Virus record (IMG/VR): IMGVR_UViG_3300021364_001752
Coordinates: 1 to 64,000 of that record
Length of the DNA: 64,000 bases
Origin: a virus
Reading direction: 5' to 3' (one strand)
The notes under the pieces were generated by a model, which searched no databases, was not told the DNA's origin, and was given only the letters and a program-made list of their open reading frames with translations. The first letter of the stretch is position 1, and the number at the start of each line of letters is the position of its first letter. Below are positions 30,591-38,779 of this stretch, one piece after another. The translations under genes and the position numbers were made by a program.

Positions 30591-31073
30591 ATGCAACAAA
30601 ACGAATATGATGTAGTGCTACTCAAATGTGTAGATGGAGATACAGTTGATGTAGATATTGACCTAGGCTTTGGCGTATGGTTAAAAGATGAACGTGTTAG
30701 AATAATGGGTATTGATACACCAGAATCACGCACAAGAGACAAAGTAGAAAAACTTTTTGGCACAGCAGCAAAAGAAAGACTCAAAGAATTATTAGCAGAA
30801 GGCGGCAAACTAATCACTACAGAAAACAAAGACGGTGAAGATATGAAAGGCAAGTTCGGACGTATCCTAGGCGACTTTTATGTAGAGCGTTACGAAGGAC
30901 AGCGTGAAAAAGTAACAGACATTATGATCGAAGAAGGACATTGTGTTGCTTACTTCGGCGGTAGCAAAGAAGAAATTGCAATGAAGCACATGGCCAATAG
31001 AGAGAAGTTATTACGTGAAGGTGTGGTAAGTAGAGAAGCATATGAAGAAGCTCAAAACCTAATGGAGGACTGA
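30591..31073 (+). CDS. Staphylococcal-nuclease-like (SNase) protein
   Basis: A 160-aa OB-fold nuclease. Family motifs: VDGDTVDVDIDLGFG (calcium and substrate Asp), ERVRIMGIDTPESR (catalytic Arg and Asp) and GRILGDFYVE (second Arg), followed by EEGHCVAYFGG. SNases cut DNA and RNA to 3'-phosphates using calcium. There is no signal peptide, so it acts in the cytoplasm or inside the virion. Late expression fits host nucleic-acid breakdown or release. Confidence 0.88.
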   Translation: MQQNEYDVVLLKCVDGDTVDVDIDLGFGVWLKDERVRIMGIDTPESRTRDKVEKLFGTAAKERLKELLAEGGKLITTENKDGEDMKGKFGRILGDFYVERYEGQREKVTDIMIEEGHCVAYFGGSKEEIAMKHMANREKLLREGVVSREAYEEAQNLMED

Positions 31074-31074
31074 A

Positions 31075-31329
31075 TTGTTCAATACCAGACCGTCAACTAT
31101 ACGAGAAATACAAAGTTGGATTCACGGAAGAAAAAGTGCTGCAAGAGCAGAGCTTAAAAACACAGAGCCAGGCACCGAAAAGTATGATTACCTACTAGGT
31201 CGCTTGGCTTACTACGATGAATGGTCACAAAAATATGGATCTTTAATAGGAAAAAAGATGCCACCTAAGCGTGATCGTAGTAATGAAAAAAACCTGCCAG
31301 AACATTTGAAAACCAAAAAAAGAACTTGA
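31075..31329 (+). CDS. Hypothetical protein, 84 aa (TTG start)
   Basis: TTG 31075 has AATGGAGG six bases upstream and follows the nuclease stop by one base. A basic soluble protein (FNTRPSTIREIQSWIHGRKSAARAEL...) with a Lys-rich tail. Unknown; probably co-expressed with the nuclease. Its stop lies in the -35 box of the next promoter. Confidence 0.62.
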   Translation: MFNTRPSTIREIQSWIHGRKSAARAELKNTEPGTEKYDYLLGRLAYYDEWSQKYGSLIGKKMPPKRDRSNEKNLPEHLKTKKRT

Positions 31330-31353
31330 CAAACACTGACTATCTGCTATAAT
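31326..31353 (+). promoter_or_regulatory. Perfect sigma-70 promoter boxes
   Basis: TTGACA (31326-31331), 16-base spacer, TATAAT (31348-31353). It drives the 31384 gene. Confidence 0.82.
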
Positions 31354-31383
31354 GAAAGAACAGTAACAACGCAGGAGTCTAAT

Positions 31384-31746
31384 ATGAGTATGCATCTTGT
31401 AGGTCCACATATGACCACAACCAATTACAAGAAACGCAAACAGAAAGGTCTTACAAAAAGAGATCGTCAAGCTCAAGTTGAACACGAAGCATGGCTTAAG
31501 AAGATGGGTGTGCATCCAACACAGATCAAACCCAAGAGTCAGCCGTTGCAAACAAAAAACAATTACCAGCGTAATCCTGACATTCCTAGTTGCAGCGATA
31601 AGATTGATGGCTATGCACCTAAGAAAGAGTCACAACAGTATACAGGCACGTATATCACTGGTATTGCAACCATGCATAAATCTAACATGGTTCCTATTAG
31701 CAATAAGAAAGATGCTATTGAAGTTGCTAGAATGCGCAGAGGTTAA
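31384..31746 (+). CDS. Basic protein of unknown function, 120 aa
   Basis: Lys/Arg/Gln-rich and low in hydrophobic residues (TTNYKKRKQKGLTKRDRQAQ), so probably nucleic-acid binding or disordered. It has its own consensus early-type promoter and a CAGGAG ribosome site. Not recognised. Confidence 0.65.
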   Translation: MSMHLVGPHMTTTNYKKRKQKGLTKRDRQAQVEHEAWLKKMGVHPTQIKPKSQPLQTKNNYQRNPDIPSCSDKIDGYAPKKESQQYTGTYITGIATMHKSNMVPISNKKDAIEVARMRRG

Positions 31747-31777
31747 ACTGCGCATTTATAACCATATTACTTAACCG

Positions 31778-31783
31778 TAAATA
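31778..31783 (+). promoter_or_regulatory. Late promoter core
   Basis: CGTAAATAAT, 18 bases before the SleB-type gene. The ribosome site is GAGGT. An out-of-frame ATG at 31788 has the four-base spacing but opens only a short frame. Confidence 0.55.
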
Positions 31784-31800
31784 ATATATGAGGTATAATA

Positions 31801-32292
31801 ATGAAAACTCTAATCTTAGTGTTGGCAGGTGTTTTGATGGCTAGCCAAGTTGTAGCAGAAAGTTTGTTTGACAAAGATGCACATCCAGATGCCTTTTGTC
31901 TTGCACAAAATATATACTACGAAGCACGTGGTAGTAATCTAGCTGACCGAGCAGCAGTTGCAGATGTAGTTATTAACCGTGTAGAAGATACACGTTATCC
32001 TAATACAGTGTGCGAAGTAGTAAAACAAGGACGTAAAGATTCAAACGGAAATATGATTAGAAACCAATGCCAATTCAGTTGGTATTGTGATGGAAAAAGT
32101 GATAACCCTCAGGATGCCGATCTATGGGCGGATGCACAAATGTTGGCATGGAATGTGTTTTATTTCGATAAGTATAATGGACTGACCGAAGGTGCAACAC
32201 ACTATCATGCAACTTATGTTTCGCCGAGTTGGGCAAAAGAATTACAATTGGTAGGAAGAATCGGAGGACATATCTTCTACCGTTGGGAATAG
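31801..32292 (+). CDS. Cell-wall hydrolase, SleB/CwlJ family, exported
   Basis: A 163-aa enzyme with a signal peptide (residues 1-19, ending QVVAES) and the Hydrolase_2/SleB domain: DAFCLAQNIYYEARGSNLADRAAVADVVINRVED (with the catalytic Glu in YYEARG) and QCQFSWYCDGKSDNP. The family cleaves peptidoglycan glycan strands. Export by the host Sec system plus a late promoter fits an endolysin that gathers in the periplasm, so lysis would need only membrane depolarisation by a holin or pinholin. No separate spanin pair is evident next to it. Confidence 0.88.
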   Translation: MKTLILVLAGVLMASQVVAESLFDKDAHPDAFCLAQNIYYEARGSNLADRAAVADVVINRVEDTRYPNTVCEVVKQGRKDSNGNMIRNQCQFSWYCDGKSDNPQDADLWADAQMLAWNVFYFDKYNGLTEGATHYHATYVSPSWAKELQLVGRIGGHIFYRWE

Positions 32293-32304
32293 GAATTTCA
32301 ATAA

Positions 32305-34230
32305 ATGTTTTTAGGTTTACTAGTTTTAATCACGGCCCTATCTATCTCTGCCGTTGCAATTTATTACAGTGTTAGCGGTCTGGTAGCAATCTTTGCTGCC
32401 GCCGCTATACCAATTCTAATCATGGGAGGAGTATTAGAAATAGGAAAACTTGTGACTGCTGTTTGGTTGCATAGGTATTGGCGTGAAGCCAAGTGGTGGC
32501 TTAAAACTTATCTCAGTATCAGTGTCCTTGTGCTCATGTTTATTACAAGTATGGGTATTTTTGGTTTCCTATCAAAAGCACACATTGAGCAAACGGCTGC
32601 CGCAGAGGAAGGTATTGCTCAATTACAGATTATTGACACAGAAATTGCAAGATCACAAGCAATCATTGAAAGAGCAGAAATAAAGATAGAAGAAGCTCTT
32701 GCCAGTGTAGGACAAGGCAACGATGCAATACAAGCTCAAATTGACAAAGAGCAAGAGCGAATTGATACAGCATACGATCGCATTCAGCCTGCTATTGATG
32801 AACAAAATGCCATTATAGCCAATGCAAGACAAGACGATGCAAAAAGAACCGAACCTTATGAGCAACAGCTGGCGTCTTTAGATGTTGAGCTACGCAGTCT
32901 AGCAGAGCAAGCCAATCAATATGAAGAACGTATAAGTGCCTTGGTTGTGGATAACAGTGCAAGTAATCCGCTATTAGATAATATTGCTCTTATACGTGAA
33001 AGTATAACTAGAGTAAACGCACAACTTGCCAGTAGAGAACGTGAGCAAATACGACAGGCACAAAGAACTATTGGTGCTAATCCTGATGGATGGGCAGGAC
33101 AAAATACAAGAAACGCAGCCGATGCATGGATCAATCAACAAAATCTAGTAATTGAAGATTTACAAGAACAAGTTAGTATTCTAAGAGAAGAAGCACAAAC
33201 TGAAGTTAACAATGAACGAACAAGGTTGAGCAATCTTGTTGCATCATTGCGAGGGCAAAAGACAGACGAAATTAAAAGTAGACAACTTGAAATTCTTGCT
33301 ACCATAGATCAAGTTAGGGGAACAGAATCTCCTATAATTGTTTCAGCAAGAAAAGAAATATCTAGGCTACGAGAAAGTGCAGATACACAAATTACACAAT
33401 CAAATGATCTTATACAAAGACTACGTGATAGTCTTACAGTAGGCGTTGATGAAGAAGTAGAAGCAGAAGTAGAACAGCAACAACAAAAAATTATAGAAGC
33501 AAACAATTCTATTGACACACTTACAGAACAAAAGTATACTCTTCAAGCAGAGTATAGAAAACTAGAAGCAGAAGTAGGACCAGTAAAATATCTTGCAGAG
33601 TTTGTTTACGGAGAAACCGCTAACCAAGATTTACTAGAAGAGGCAGTAAGATGGGTCATTATTATGATTATTTTTGTATTTGATCCCCTGGCAGTCCTTC
33701 TGTTGATAGCAAGCCAGACAACATTCGAAATGCGCCGAGCCAATAAGATGGCTAATAAGGAGTATCTTCGGCAAAAAGAGTGGAAAAACTATGAGCAAGC
33801 AAGGGCACAAGCTATAGTCAATAATCCTGGCTTCACAGTAGGAGATAAAGATGACAATGAAAGCATTGATAATAAGCATGATGAACATGCACAATCCAGA
33901 AGTGTCGACAGAGGATCTAGTGACACCAACGGAGCCACCCATGAAGACGGAGCCGGACCAGGAGAAGATATCCTCGCCTATGCCGAAATGTATCACGATA
34001 CTGGAACCAACGATAATGGAGGAAGCACTACCGTCGGACTTTCTGACTCCCAAAAACAAGAACGAATAAGTGAATTAGAAGAAAAAGAACAGGATCTAAA
34101 TTATACAGAGCTGAAAAGAAAATGGAAATTGAAATATCCAGATCAGACCGCAAAGTTTTGGAAAGAGCAATATATACTTGGTAAAATTAACAGTCTTCCT
34201 TGGGAAGATTTTGAAAACACATCTGATTAA
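32305..34230 (+). CDS. Large membrane-anchored coiled-coil protein
   Basis: A 641-aa protein. Three or so N-terminal membrane segments (residues 1-25, 27-48, 72-95) are followed by a coiled coil of about 320 residues (QTAAAEEGIAQLQIIDTEIA onward). Another membrane segment lies near 448-468 (WVIIMIIFVFDPLAVLLLIA), then a hydrophilic tail with WKLKYPDQTAKFWKEQ. Similar proteins are common in marine T4-like phages, but their role is not known to me. The position after the endolysin allows a role in membrane remodelling or superinfection control. Start spacing from the previous gene is 12 bases. Confidence 0.7.
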   Translation: MFLGLLVLITALSISAVAIYYSVSGLVAIFAAAAIPILIMGGVLEIGKLVTAVWLHRYWREAKWWLKTYLSISVLVLMFITSMGIFGFLSKAHIEQTAAAEEGIAQLQIIDTEIARSQAIIERAEIKIEEALASVGQGNDAIQAQIDKEQERIDTAYDRIQPAIDEQNAIIANARQDDAKRTEPYEQQLASLDVELRSLAEQANQYEERISALVVDNSASNPLLDNIALIRESITRVNAQLASREREQIRQAQRTIGANPDGWAGQNTRNAADAWINQQNLVIEDLQEQVSILREEAQTEVNNERTRLSNLVASLRGQKTDEIKSRQLEILATIDQVRGTESPIIVSARKEISRLRESADTQITQSNDLIQRLRDSLTVGVDEEVEAEVEQQQQKIIEANNSIDTLTEQKYTLQAEYRKLEAEVGPVKYLAEFVYGETANQDLLEEAVRWVIIMIIFVFDPLAVLLLIASQTTFEMRRANKMANKEYLRQKEWKNYEQARAQAIVNNPGFTVGDKDDNESIDNKHDEHAQSRSVDRGSSDTNGATHEDGAGPGEDILAYAEMYHDTGTNDNGGSTTVGLSDSQKQERISELEEKEQDLNYTELKRKWKLKYPDQTAKFWKEQYILGKINSLPWEDFENTSD

Positions 34231-34235
34231 AACAT

Positions 34236-34628
34236 ATGGCTCACATAAACGTTATTACTCCTCCTGACATGTTGCACAATGCTGCATTGACATTTTGTTT
34301 GATACAACCTAGCGACAGTATCAAAGAACAGACGCAAAAACTTATAGAAAATTTTGATGATCCTGTGAACATTTATATCTACGACCCAGAAGCCGAGCAA
34401 GACAGAGATTGGGACTGGCTTATCAACACAGCTAGGTTAGCTGATTATACCATATTAGATATTGATAATTTAGATGTAATCACACGTAATTTTGCAAGCT
34501 ATTTCGTCAGCTTGCCAAATGTTTTTTACTTGACAAATGACGAAAACACCCCTTATAATAAATTAAGTTTGAACAGAGTTTACAACTTAGATTGGCTTTA
34601 CGATAAAATCTTAGAGAGGAAAACATGA
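34236..34628 (+). CDS. Hypothetical protein, 130 aa
   Basis: A compact alpha/beta protein, starting MAHINVITPPDMLHNAALTF, with a Rossmann-like strand pattern (NIYIYDPE, YTILDID, VFYLTNDE). It overlaps the bS21 gene by four bases. No catalytic motif is firm enough to name. Confidence 0.65.
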   Translation: MAHINVITPPDMLHNAALTFCLIQPSDSIKEQTQKLIENFDDPVNIYIYDPEAEQDRDWDWLINTARLADYTILDIDNLDVITRNFASYFVSLPNVFYLTNDENTPYNKLSLNRVYNLDWLYDKILERKT

Positions 34629-34873
34629 GCAGATACAATCGCAAACAAAAAAACTTTGAAGAAGGCATCAAAGGCCTTGCTGTAGAAGTTTACAACAACG
34701 ACATCAACAAAGCACTTCGCAAGTTCAAAAAGAAAGTGCAAGAGGATGGAATTTTACAAGAGCTTCGTAAGCGTGAATATTACGAAAGCAAAGGCACAAA
34801 GAAACGTAAAGCCAAAGAAGCTGCAATCCGTCGTCATCGCAAGCAGCGTCTCAAAGAAGCAGCTAACTGGTAA
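34625..34873 (+). CDS. rpsU: Ribosomal protein bS21 homologue
   Basis: An 82-aa basic protein. The bS21 core is clear: VEVYNNDINKALRKFKKKVQEDGI, then ELRKREYYESKGTKKRKAKEAAIRRHRKQRL, as in E. coli S21 ([21 protein letters not shown]...). bS21 sits on the 30S platform beside the anti-Shine-Dalgarno end of 16S rRNA and affects which mRNAs are initiated. Phage bS21 genes are known and are thought to replace the host protein on ribosomes. This phage also encodes IF-1 and seems to make leaderless late mRNAs, which gives the gene special interest. Confidence 0.92.
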   Translation: MSRYNRKQKNFEEGIKGLAVEVYNNDINKALRKFKKKVQEDGILQELRKREYYESKGTKKRKAKEAAIRRHRKQRLKEAANW

Positions 34874-34882
34874 GAGGTAATT

Positions 34883-36019
34883 ATGCGTCTCGAAGAAGAC
34901 CTTAAACTAGACTACAAGGACGTCCTAATTCGTCCCAAGCGTAGCACTCTCAAAAGTCGTTCTGAAGTTAGTCTCGAACGTAAAACAAACTTTCGTAACT
35001 ATGAACCAGACTTTGATATTGGAGACTACCATTACCGTGGTATTCCAATTATGGCAAGTAATATGGATGGTGTTGGCACATTTGAAATGGCTGACAAACT
35101 TGCCGAAGGCGATATATTCACCTGTCTAGTAAAGACCTATAGCGTAGAGGAACTAGTTGAATATTTCAATGGTCCTATTGAACGCACTGAATGTGTTGCA
35201 ATGAGTATTGGCACAGGTGATAGTGATTATAATAAACTTATCCAAGTTAAGAAAGAATGTGATAACAAATTAAAATATGTTTGTATGGACATTGCAAATG
35301 GATACAGTGAACATTTTGCTGACCATGTAAGAAAGGTCCGCGAAGATTTTCCTGATCTTGTGATTATTGCTGGTAATGTTGTCACTAGAGAAATGACGGA
35401 GGAATTGATTCTTGCTGGAGCCGACATTGTTAAAGTGGGCATTGGCCCTGGTAGTGTTTGCACTACTCGTATTCAAACTGGTGTGGGTTATCCACAACTT
35501 TCGGCTGTTATTGAGTGTGCTGATGCTGCTCATGGTCTCGGCGGTCACATTATTGCTGATGGCGGGTGTTCGACGCCTGGAGATGTCGCAAAAGCCTTTG
35601 CCGCAGGAGCCGACTTCGTCATGCTTGGAGGAATGCTTGCAGGACACGATGAAGGCGGAGGAGAATCCATTTTCAAATATGAAGGAACTGGTGAGTTCTA
35701 TTTTATGAAAGAGGACGAAATTTACAAGCCGGTTATCAACAGAAAAGAATATCGTAAGTTTTACGGTATGAGTAGCGAAACAGCTAATGAAAAACATTTT
35801 GGCGGACTTAAAGACTATCGTTCGTCGGAAGGTCGCACAGTGCTTGTGCCATACAGAGGACCTGTAGCTAAAACAGTGCAGGAAATCATGGGTGGTGTGC
35901 GTAGCACCTGCACCTATACGGGTGCAAAGAAAATCAAGCAGTTGCCCAAGTGTGCAACTTTTATACGTTGTTCACAAACACATAATTCAGTGTATGAAGG
36001 AAGCACAATTGGTAAATAA
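34883..36019 (+). CDS. guaC: GMP reductase
   Basis: A 378-aa TIM-barrel enzyme that converts GMP to IMP with NADPH, releasing ammonia. It aligns with E. coli GuaC from residue 1 ([53 protein letters not shown]). The catalytic Cys is C193 in GPGSVCTTR. There are no CBS domains, which separates it from IMP dehydrogenase. The C-terminal part ([29 protein letters not shown]) is intact. It would turn host or imported guanine nucleotides into IMP and then adenine nucleotides, useful for an AT-rich phage. Confidence 0.94.
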   Translation: MRLEEDLKLDYKDVLIRPKRSTLKSRSEVSLERKTNFRNYEPDFDIGDYHYRGIPIMASNMDGVGTFEMADKLAEGDIFTCLVKTYSVEELVEYFNGPIERTECVAMSIGTGDSDYNKLIQVKKECDNKLKYVCMDIANGYSEHFADHVRKVREDFPDLVIIAGNVVTREMTEELILAGADIVKVGIGPGSVCTTRIQTGVGYPQLSAVIECADAAHGLGGHIIADGGCSTPGDVAKAFAAGADFVMLGGMLAGHDEGGGESIFKYEGTGEFYFMKEDEIYKPVINRKEYRKFYGMSSETANEKHFGGLKDYRSSEGRTVLVPYRGPVAKTVQEIMGGVRSTCTYTGAKKIKQLPKCATFIRCSQTHNSVYEGSTIGK

Positions 36020-36070
36020 ACATGAGCGCCGAAAGGGCTCAACATATCTTGCTTAAAAAGGAGAAATGAC

Positions 36071-36517
36071 ATGACAAGATTAACAACTCTAGACTTACCT
36101 ACATTCGCTCGTGCCACAATTGGCTTTGATAGAATGTTTGAGCAACTCGATAGAGAGTTTTCAAATTCAAAAAGCTCAGGATATCCTCCATACAATGTTG
36201 TCCAAGAAAACGACGATGAGTATACTATCTCATTGGCTATTGCTGGATTTTCTATGAACGACCTTGACATCACTTTGGAGAAAAATGTCCTAACAATCGA
36301 AGGCACATCGCCCGAAGTTCCAGAAGGTAAAAATTACCTACATAAAGGCATTGGCAACAGAAACTTCCGTAGACAGTTTACACTAGCTGAACACATTGAA
36401 GTTGAAGATGCTGAACTAGAAAACGGTATGCTACATATCAATTTGGTGCGTAATGTGCCAGAAGCACAGAAGCCAAAGAAGATTAATATCCGTGAAGTTG
36501 GAATGATCGAAGGCTAA
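36071..36517 (+). CDS. Small heat-shock protein, Hsp20/IbpA-like
   Basis: A 148-aa ATP-independent chaperone. The alpha-crystallin domain spans about residues 37-130 (YNVVQENDDEYTISLAIAGFSMNDLDITLEKNVLTIEG, split here only to locate it, and NRNFRRQFTLAEHIEVEDAE). The A-x-L-x-N-G-x-L motif reads AELENGMLHINL, and a C-terminal I-N-I provides the oligomer contact. It holds unfolding proteins during infection or assembly. Hsp20 genes are common in T4-like marine phages. An AAGGAG site precedes it. Confidence 0.93.
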   Translation: MTRLTTLDLPTFARATIGFDRMFEQLDREFSNSKSSGYPPYNVVQENDDEYTISLAIAGFSMNDLDITLEKNVLTIEGTSPEVPEGKNYLHKGIGNRNFRRQFTLAEHIEVEDAELENGMLHINLVRNVPEAQKPKKINIREVGMIEG

Positions 36518-36525
36518 AAAGTCTA

Positions 36526-36547
36526 GGGGGAGTGAAATACCTCCCCC
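36526..36547 (+). terminator. GC-rich hairpin between hsp20 and clpS
   Basis: GGGGGAG (36526-36532) pairs with CTCCCCC (36541-36547), loop of eight. No T-run follows, so it may be an attenuator or an RNA-processing/stability element rather than a full terminator. Confidence 0.5.
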
Positions 36548-36566
36548 AATTATAGGAGATGAATGA

Positions 36567-36872
36567 ATGAGTGTTGATACAGAAGTTGTATTAGACGAAA
36601 AAATTAAAATCAAACAGAAACAGCCAAAAAAATATAAAGTTGTTTTCCTAAACGATGATACTACGCCTATGGAGTTTGTTGTAGGTGTGTTAATGGAAAT
36701 ATTCAAACACTCTGCCGCTACAGCAGAAAAAATTACAATGACTATACACAACGAAGGCAGTGGTGTCGTTGGTGTTTACAGTTACGAAATTGCAGAACAA
36801 AAAAGTATCGAAACTACACAAGCTGCAAGAAACAATGGTTTTCATTTACAGGTTAGATTAGAAGAAGAATGA
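36567..36872 (+). CDS. clpS: ClpS, adaptor of the ClpAP protease
   Basis: A 101-aa adaptor. The ClpS domain covers residues about 20-101: YKVVFLNDDTTPMEFVVGVL with the N-degron pocket residues N-D-D and Met, then TMTIHNEGSGVVGVYSYEIAEQK with the His that contacts the N-terminal residue. ClpS delivers proteins with destabilising N-terminal residues to ClpAP and blocks ClpA from SsrA-tagged substrates. Here it would shift host Clp specificity while the phage also provides tmRNA and ClpP. It overlaps the heme oxygenase start by ATGA. Confidence 0.93.
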   Translation: MSVDTEVVLDEKIKIKQKQPKKYKVVFLNDDTTPMEFVVGVLMEIFKHSAATAEKITMTIHNEGSGVVGVYSYEIAEQKSIETTQAARNNGFHLQVRLEEE

Positions 36873-37405
36873 GCAAACTCAAAGAACTTACTTGGGCAAA
36901 TCATCAAAAAGCAGAACGCACAGAACATGCCCGTAAACTGCTAAAAGGAATGACTCCTGAAGAGTATCACAGATACATTTATAATCAATATGTGCAATAC
37001 GCAGTTTTAGAAAGTAGAGCAAAAGATGTTTCTGCTCTTGCTGGTATAGAAACTATATGTAGAGCAAAAAATATATTAGAAGACTTGGAAGAATTAGAAT
37101 CAGAATTTGATATTCAACGCAATGTCGACTTGCTTTGTCCGGTGGTTGCTCAATATACAGGACATGTAATGAGTCTAACTGAAATTGATGACTTGCTTGC
37201 ACACATTTACGTAAGACATTTTGGTGATATGTATGGCGGACAAATGATCAACAAACGCAACCCCGGCTCGGGTAAAATGTATGAGTTTGAAGATGTAGAA
37301 GGTTTGAAACTTACGGTAAGAGCAAGGCTAAAAGACTCAATGGCAGACGAAGCCAATCGCTGCTTCGAGTTTGCAATGCAATTATTCGAAGAACTTGATG
37401 GTTAA
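36869..37405 (+). CDS. Heme oxygenase (biliverdin-forming)
   Basis: A 178-aa all-helical enzyme that opens heme to biliverdin, releasing iron and CO, with electrons from ferredoxin. The proximal ligand is H12 in WANHQKAERTEH. The distal helix YVRHFGDMYGGQMI (residues 114-127) holds the Gly pair over the heme. It is shorter than plant/cyanobacterial HO1 and fits the phage/alphaproteobacterial HemO group. The bilin reductase at 38093 would use its product. Stop overlaps the next start. Confidence 0.9.
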   Translation: MSKLKELTWANHQKAERTEHARKLLKGMTPEEYHRYIYNQYVQYAVLESRAKDVSALAGIETICRAKNILEDLEELESEFDIQRNVDLLCPVVAQYTGHVMSLTEIDDLLAHIYVRHFGDMYGGQMINKRNPGSGKMYEFEDVEGLKLTVRARLKDSMADEANRCFEFAMQLFEELDG

Positions 37406-38096
37406 AACTGTATATTCAATAGGGTGCAGTCATACTAATGGCTGCATGATTGACGGTATAAACGGAACAAGTAAAGTTAATAAACAAAATAGCTTTGCAG
37501 GACAAATTGCAAAAAGGCTTAAAGCAACACATTATAATCTGTCTTTAAACGGCGCAAGTAACCAGTATATATTTCGCATAGCTAACCAAGTTGTAGCGCA
37601 GGTCACTGACTCTGATGACACATTGTTTATAATAGGGTGGACTAGTCCTACTAGATTAGAGTTAAGAGAAGATAATAAAATTTTTCCAGGCCATCCTGAG
37701 GGATATGACAATAACTATATTCCTTTTAGTGTTGGGGCTAATAAAGACAACTTTTCTAAAGAGTATAAAAGGCTATTAAATGATGCACCTGCATTGTGTA
37801 ATATAACAATGTTAATTGATCACTGGACTTGCTACATCATTGCACTTCAAAATTTATTTGCACAGCATAAAATAAGATATATAATGTGTAATACAATGCA
37901 GCCCATTGAGCAAACAAGCAATAATAGTGACATGATTAAAATGATAGATACATCAAATTATTATAAACCTTTTGATGTTGATGAAAGTTTTTATAATTGG
38001 GCAAACCTTAATTATGAAAGAACACCATGTCATCACTTCCCCTTAAAAGCACATAAAGATTTTGCTGTAAAAATTATGAAAGAGATGAAATTATGA
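37398..38096 (+). CDS. SGNH-like hydrolase domain protein
   Basis: A 232-aa protein. The chosen start is ATG 37398, overlapping the heme oxygenase stop; the upstream in-frame start would extend further into that gene. VYSIGCSHTNGCMI resembles block I of SGNH esterases/lipases with Ser or Cys as nucleophile position. Block II-like SLNGASNQYIFR and a terminal DESFYNWA...CHHFPLKAH, with a possible Asp...His pair, also fit. Substrate unknown. It lies between the two bilin-pathway genes and may be a later insertion. Confidence 0.65.
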   Translation: MVKTVYSIGCSHTNGCMIDGINGTSKVNKQNSFAGQIAKRLKATHYNLSLNGASNQYIFRIANQVVAQVTDSDDTLFIIGWTSPTRLELREDNKIFPGHPEGYDNNYIPFSVGANKDNFSKEYKRLLNDAPALCNITMLIDHWTCYIIALQNLFAQHKIRYIMCNTMQPIEQTSNNSDMIKMIDTSNYYKPFDVDESFYNWANLNYERTPCHHFPLKAHKDFAVKIMKEMKL

Positions 38097-38779
38097 GTGA
38101 AGTTTGGAATACACTGATTAAAATTCAAGATAGACTAATTGAACGTTTTGATGATACTGGCAAAGAAATAGAAGAACCAGGAATGAATAGATTCAATCAA
38201 CCAGGCTGGATTAATAGAGTTTGGAGCAGTGAAGCCTATCGTCGAGCTCACGTAGATGTTGTCGATGCAAGAGACACTAAAGGTCTATGGATGATGCATT
38301 GTTGTGTGTTTCCACACTTGCACAACGATGGTCCTATCTTTGGATTAGATGTTATTGCAGGTAAAAATAAAATTACAGGTTACTTTCATGATTACTCACC
38401 GACTAGCAATCCTGCAAATGAAATGATTGAGGCGTTTGGAGATGAAGTTGCAAAACTAGAATGGCGCAAACCTCGCGAGCTACCAGATTGGGCCAAAGCA
38501 ATATTTACAGAACATATGGTAGCAGCAGGAAATGTTAACAGCGAAGAAGAATTACAGCAGTTGCTTGATCTTAGTTTTGAAAGCATAGATAACTATCTAG
38601 AATACATTAGTGCATACAATAACGTAGCCAACGAGCAAGCAGGTAAAGATGCACAAAATCGCTATGCTCATTATCAAAAACAAAATCCGCATACGCCACG
38701 CACAATGACCAGTTTAGGACTTGATGAAGAAGATGTGCAAGTATTTGTGCAGGAGTGTCTTTTTCCCGACATTGAATAA
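38093..38779 (+). CDS. pcyX: Ferredoxin-dependent bilin reductase, PcyX/PebS-like
   Basis: A 228-aa protein with the FDBR fold signature: CCVFPHLHNDGPIFGLDVI (about residues 69-87), where PebS has LPCFGMDL, then YFHDYSPTSNP, and a C-terminal QVFVQECLFPDI like the PebS ending VNDFLFCYK. These enzymes reduce biliverdin to open-chain pigments. From memory, phage PcyX enzymes found beside hemO in marine metagenomes make phycoerythrobilin and form a clade near PcyA. The catalytic Asp/Asn near QNPHTPRTM appears to be Asn. The neighbouring heme oxygenase supports the call. Exact product is uncertain. Confidence 0.78.
   Translation: MSEVWNTLIKIQDRLIERFDDTGKEIEEPGMNRFNQPGWINRVWSSEAYRRAHVDVVDARDTKGLWMMHCCVFPHLHNDGPIFGLDVIAGKNKITGYFHDYSPTSNPANEMIEAFGDEVAKLEWRKPRELPDWAKAIFTEHMVAAGNVNSEEELQQLLDLSFESIDNYLEYISAYNNVANEQAGKDAQNRYAHYQKQNPHTPRTMTSLGLDEEDVQVFVQECLFPDIE

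Noticed and set aside
31788-31844. ATG four bases after TAAATA at 31778, matching the leaderless spacing.
   Set aside because: It is out of frame with the SleB-type gene and opens only a short frame; the real start at 31801 has its own GAGGT site.
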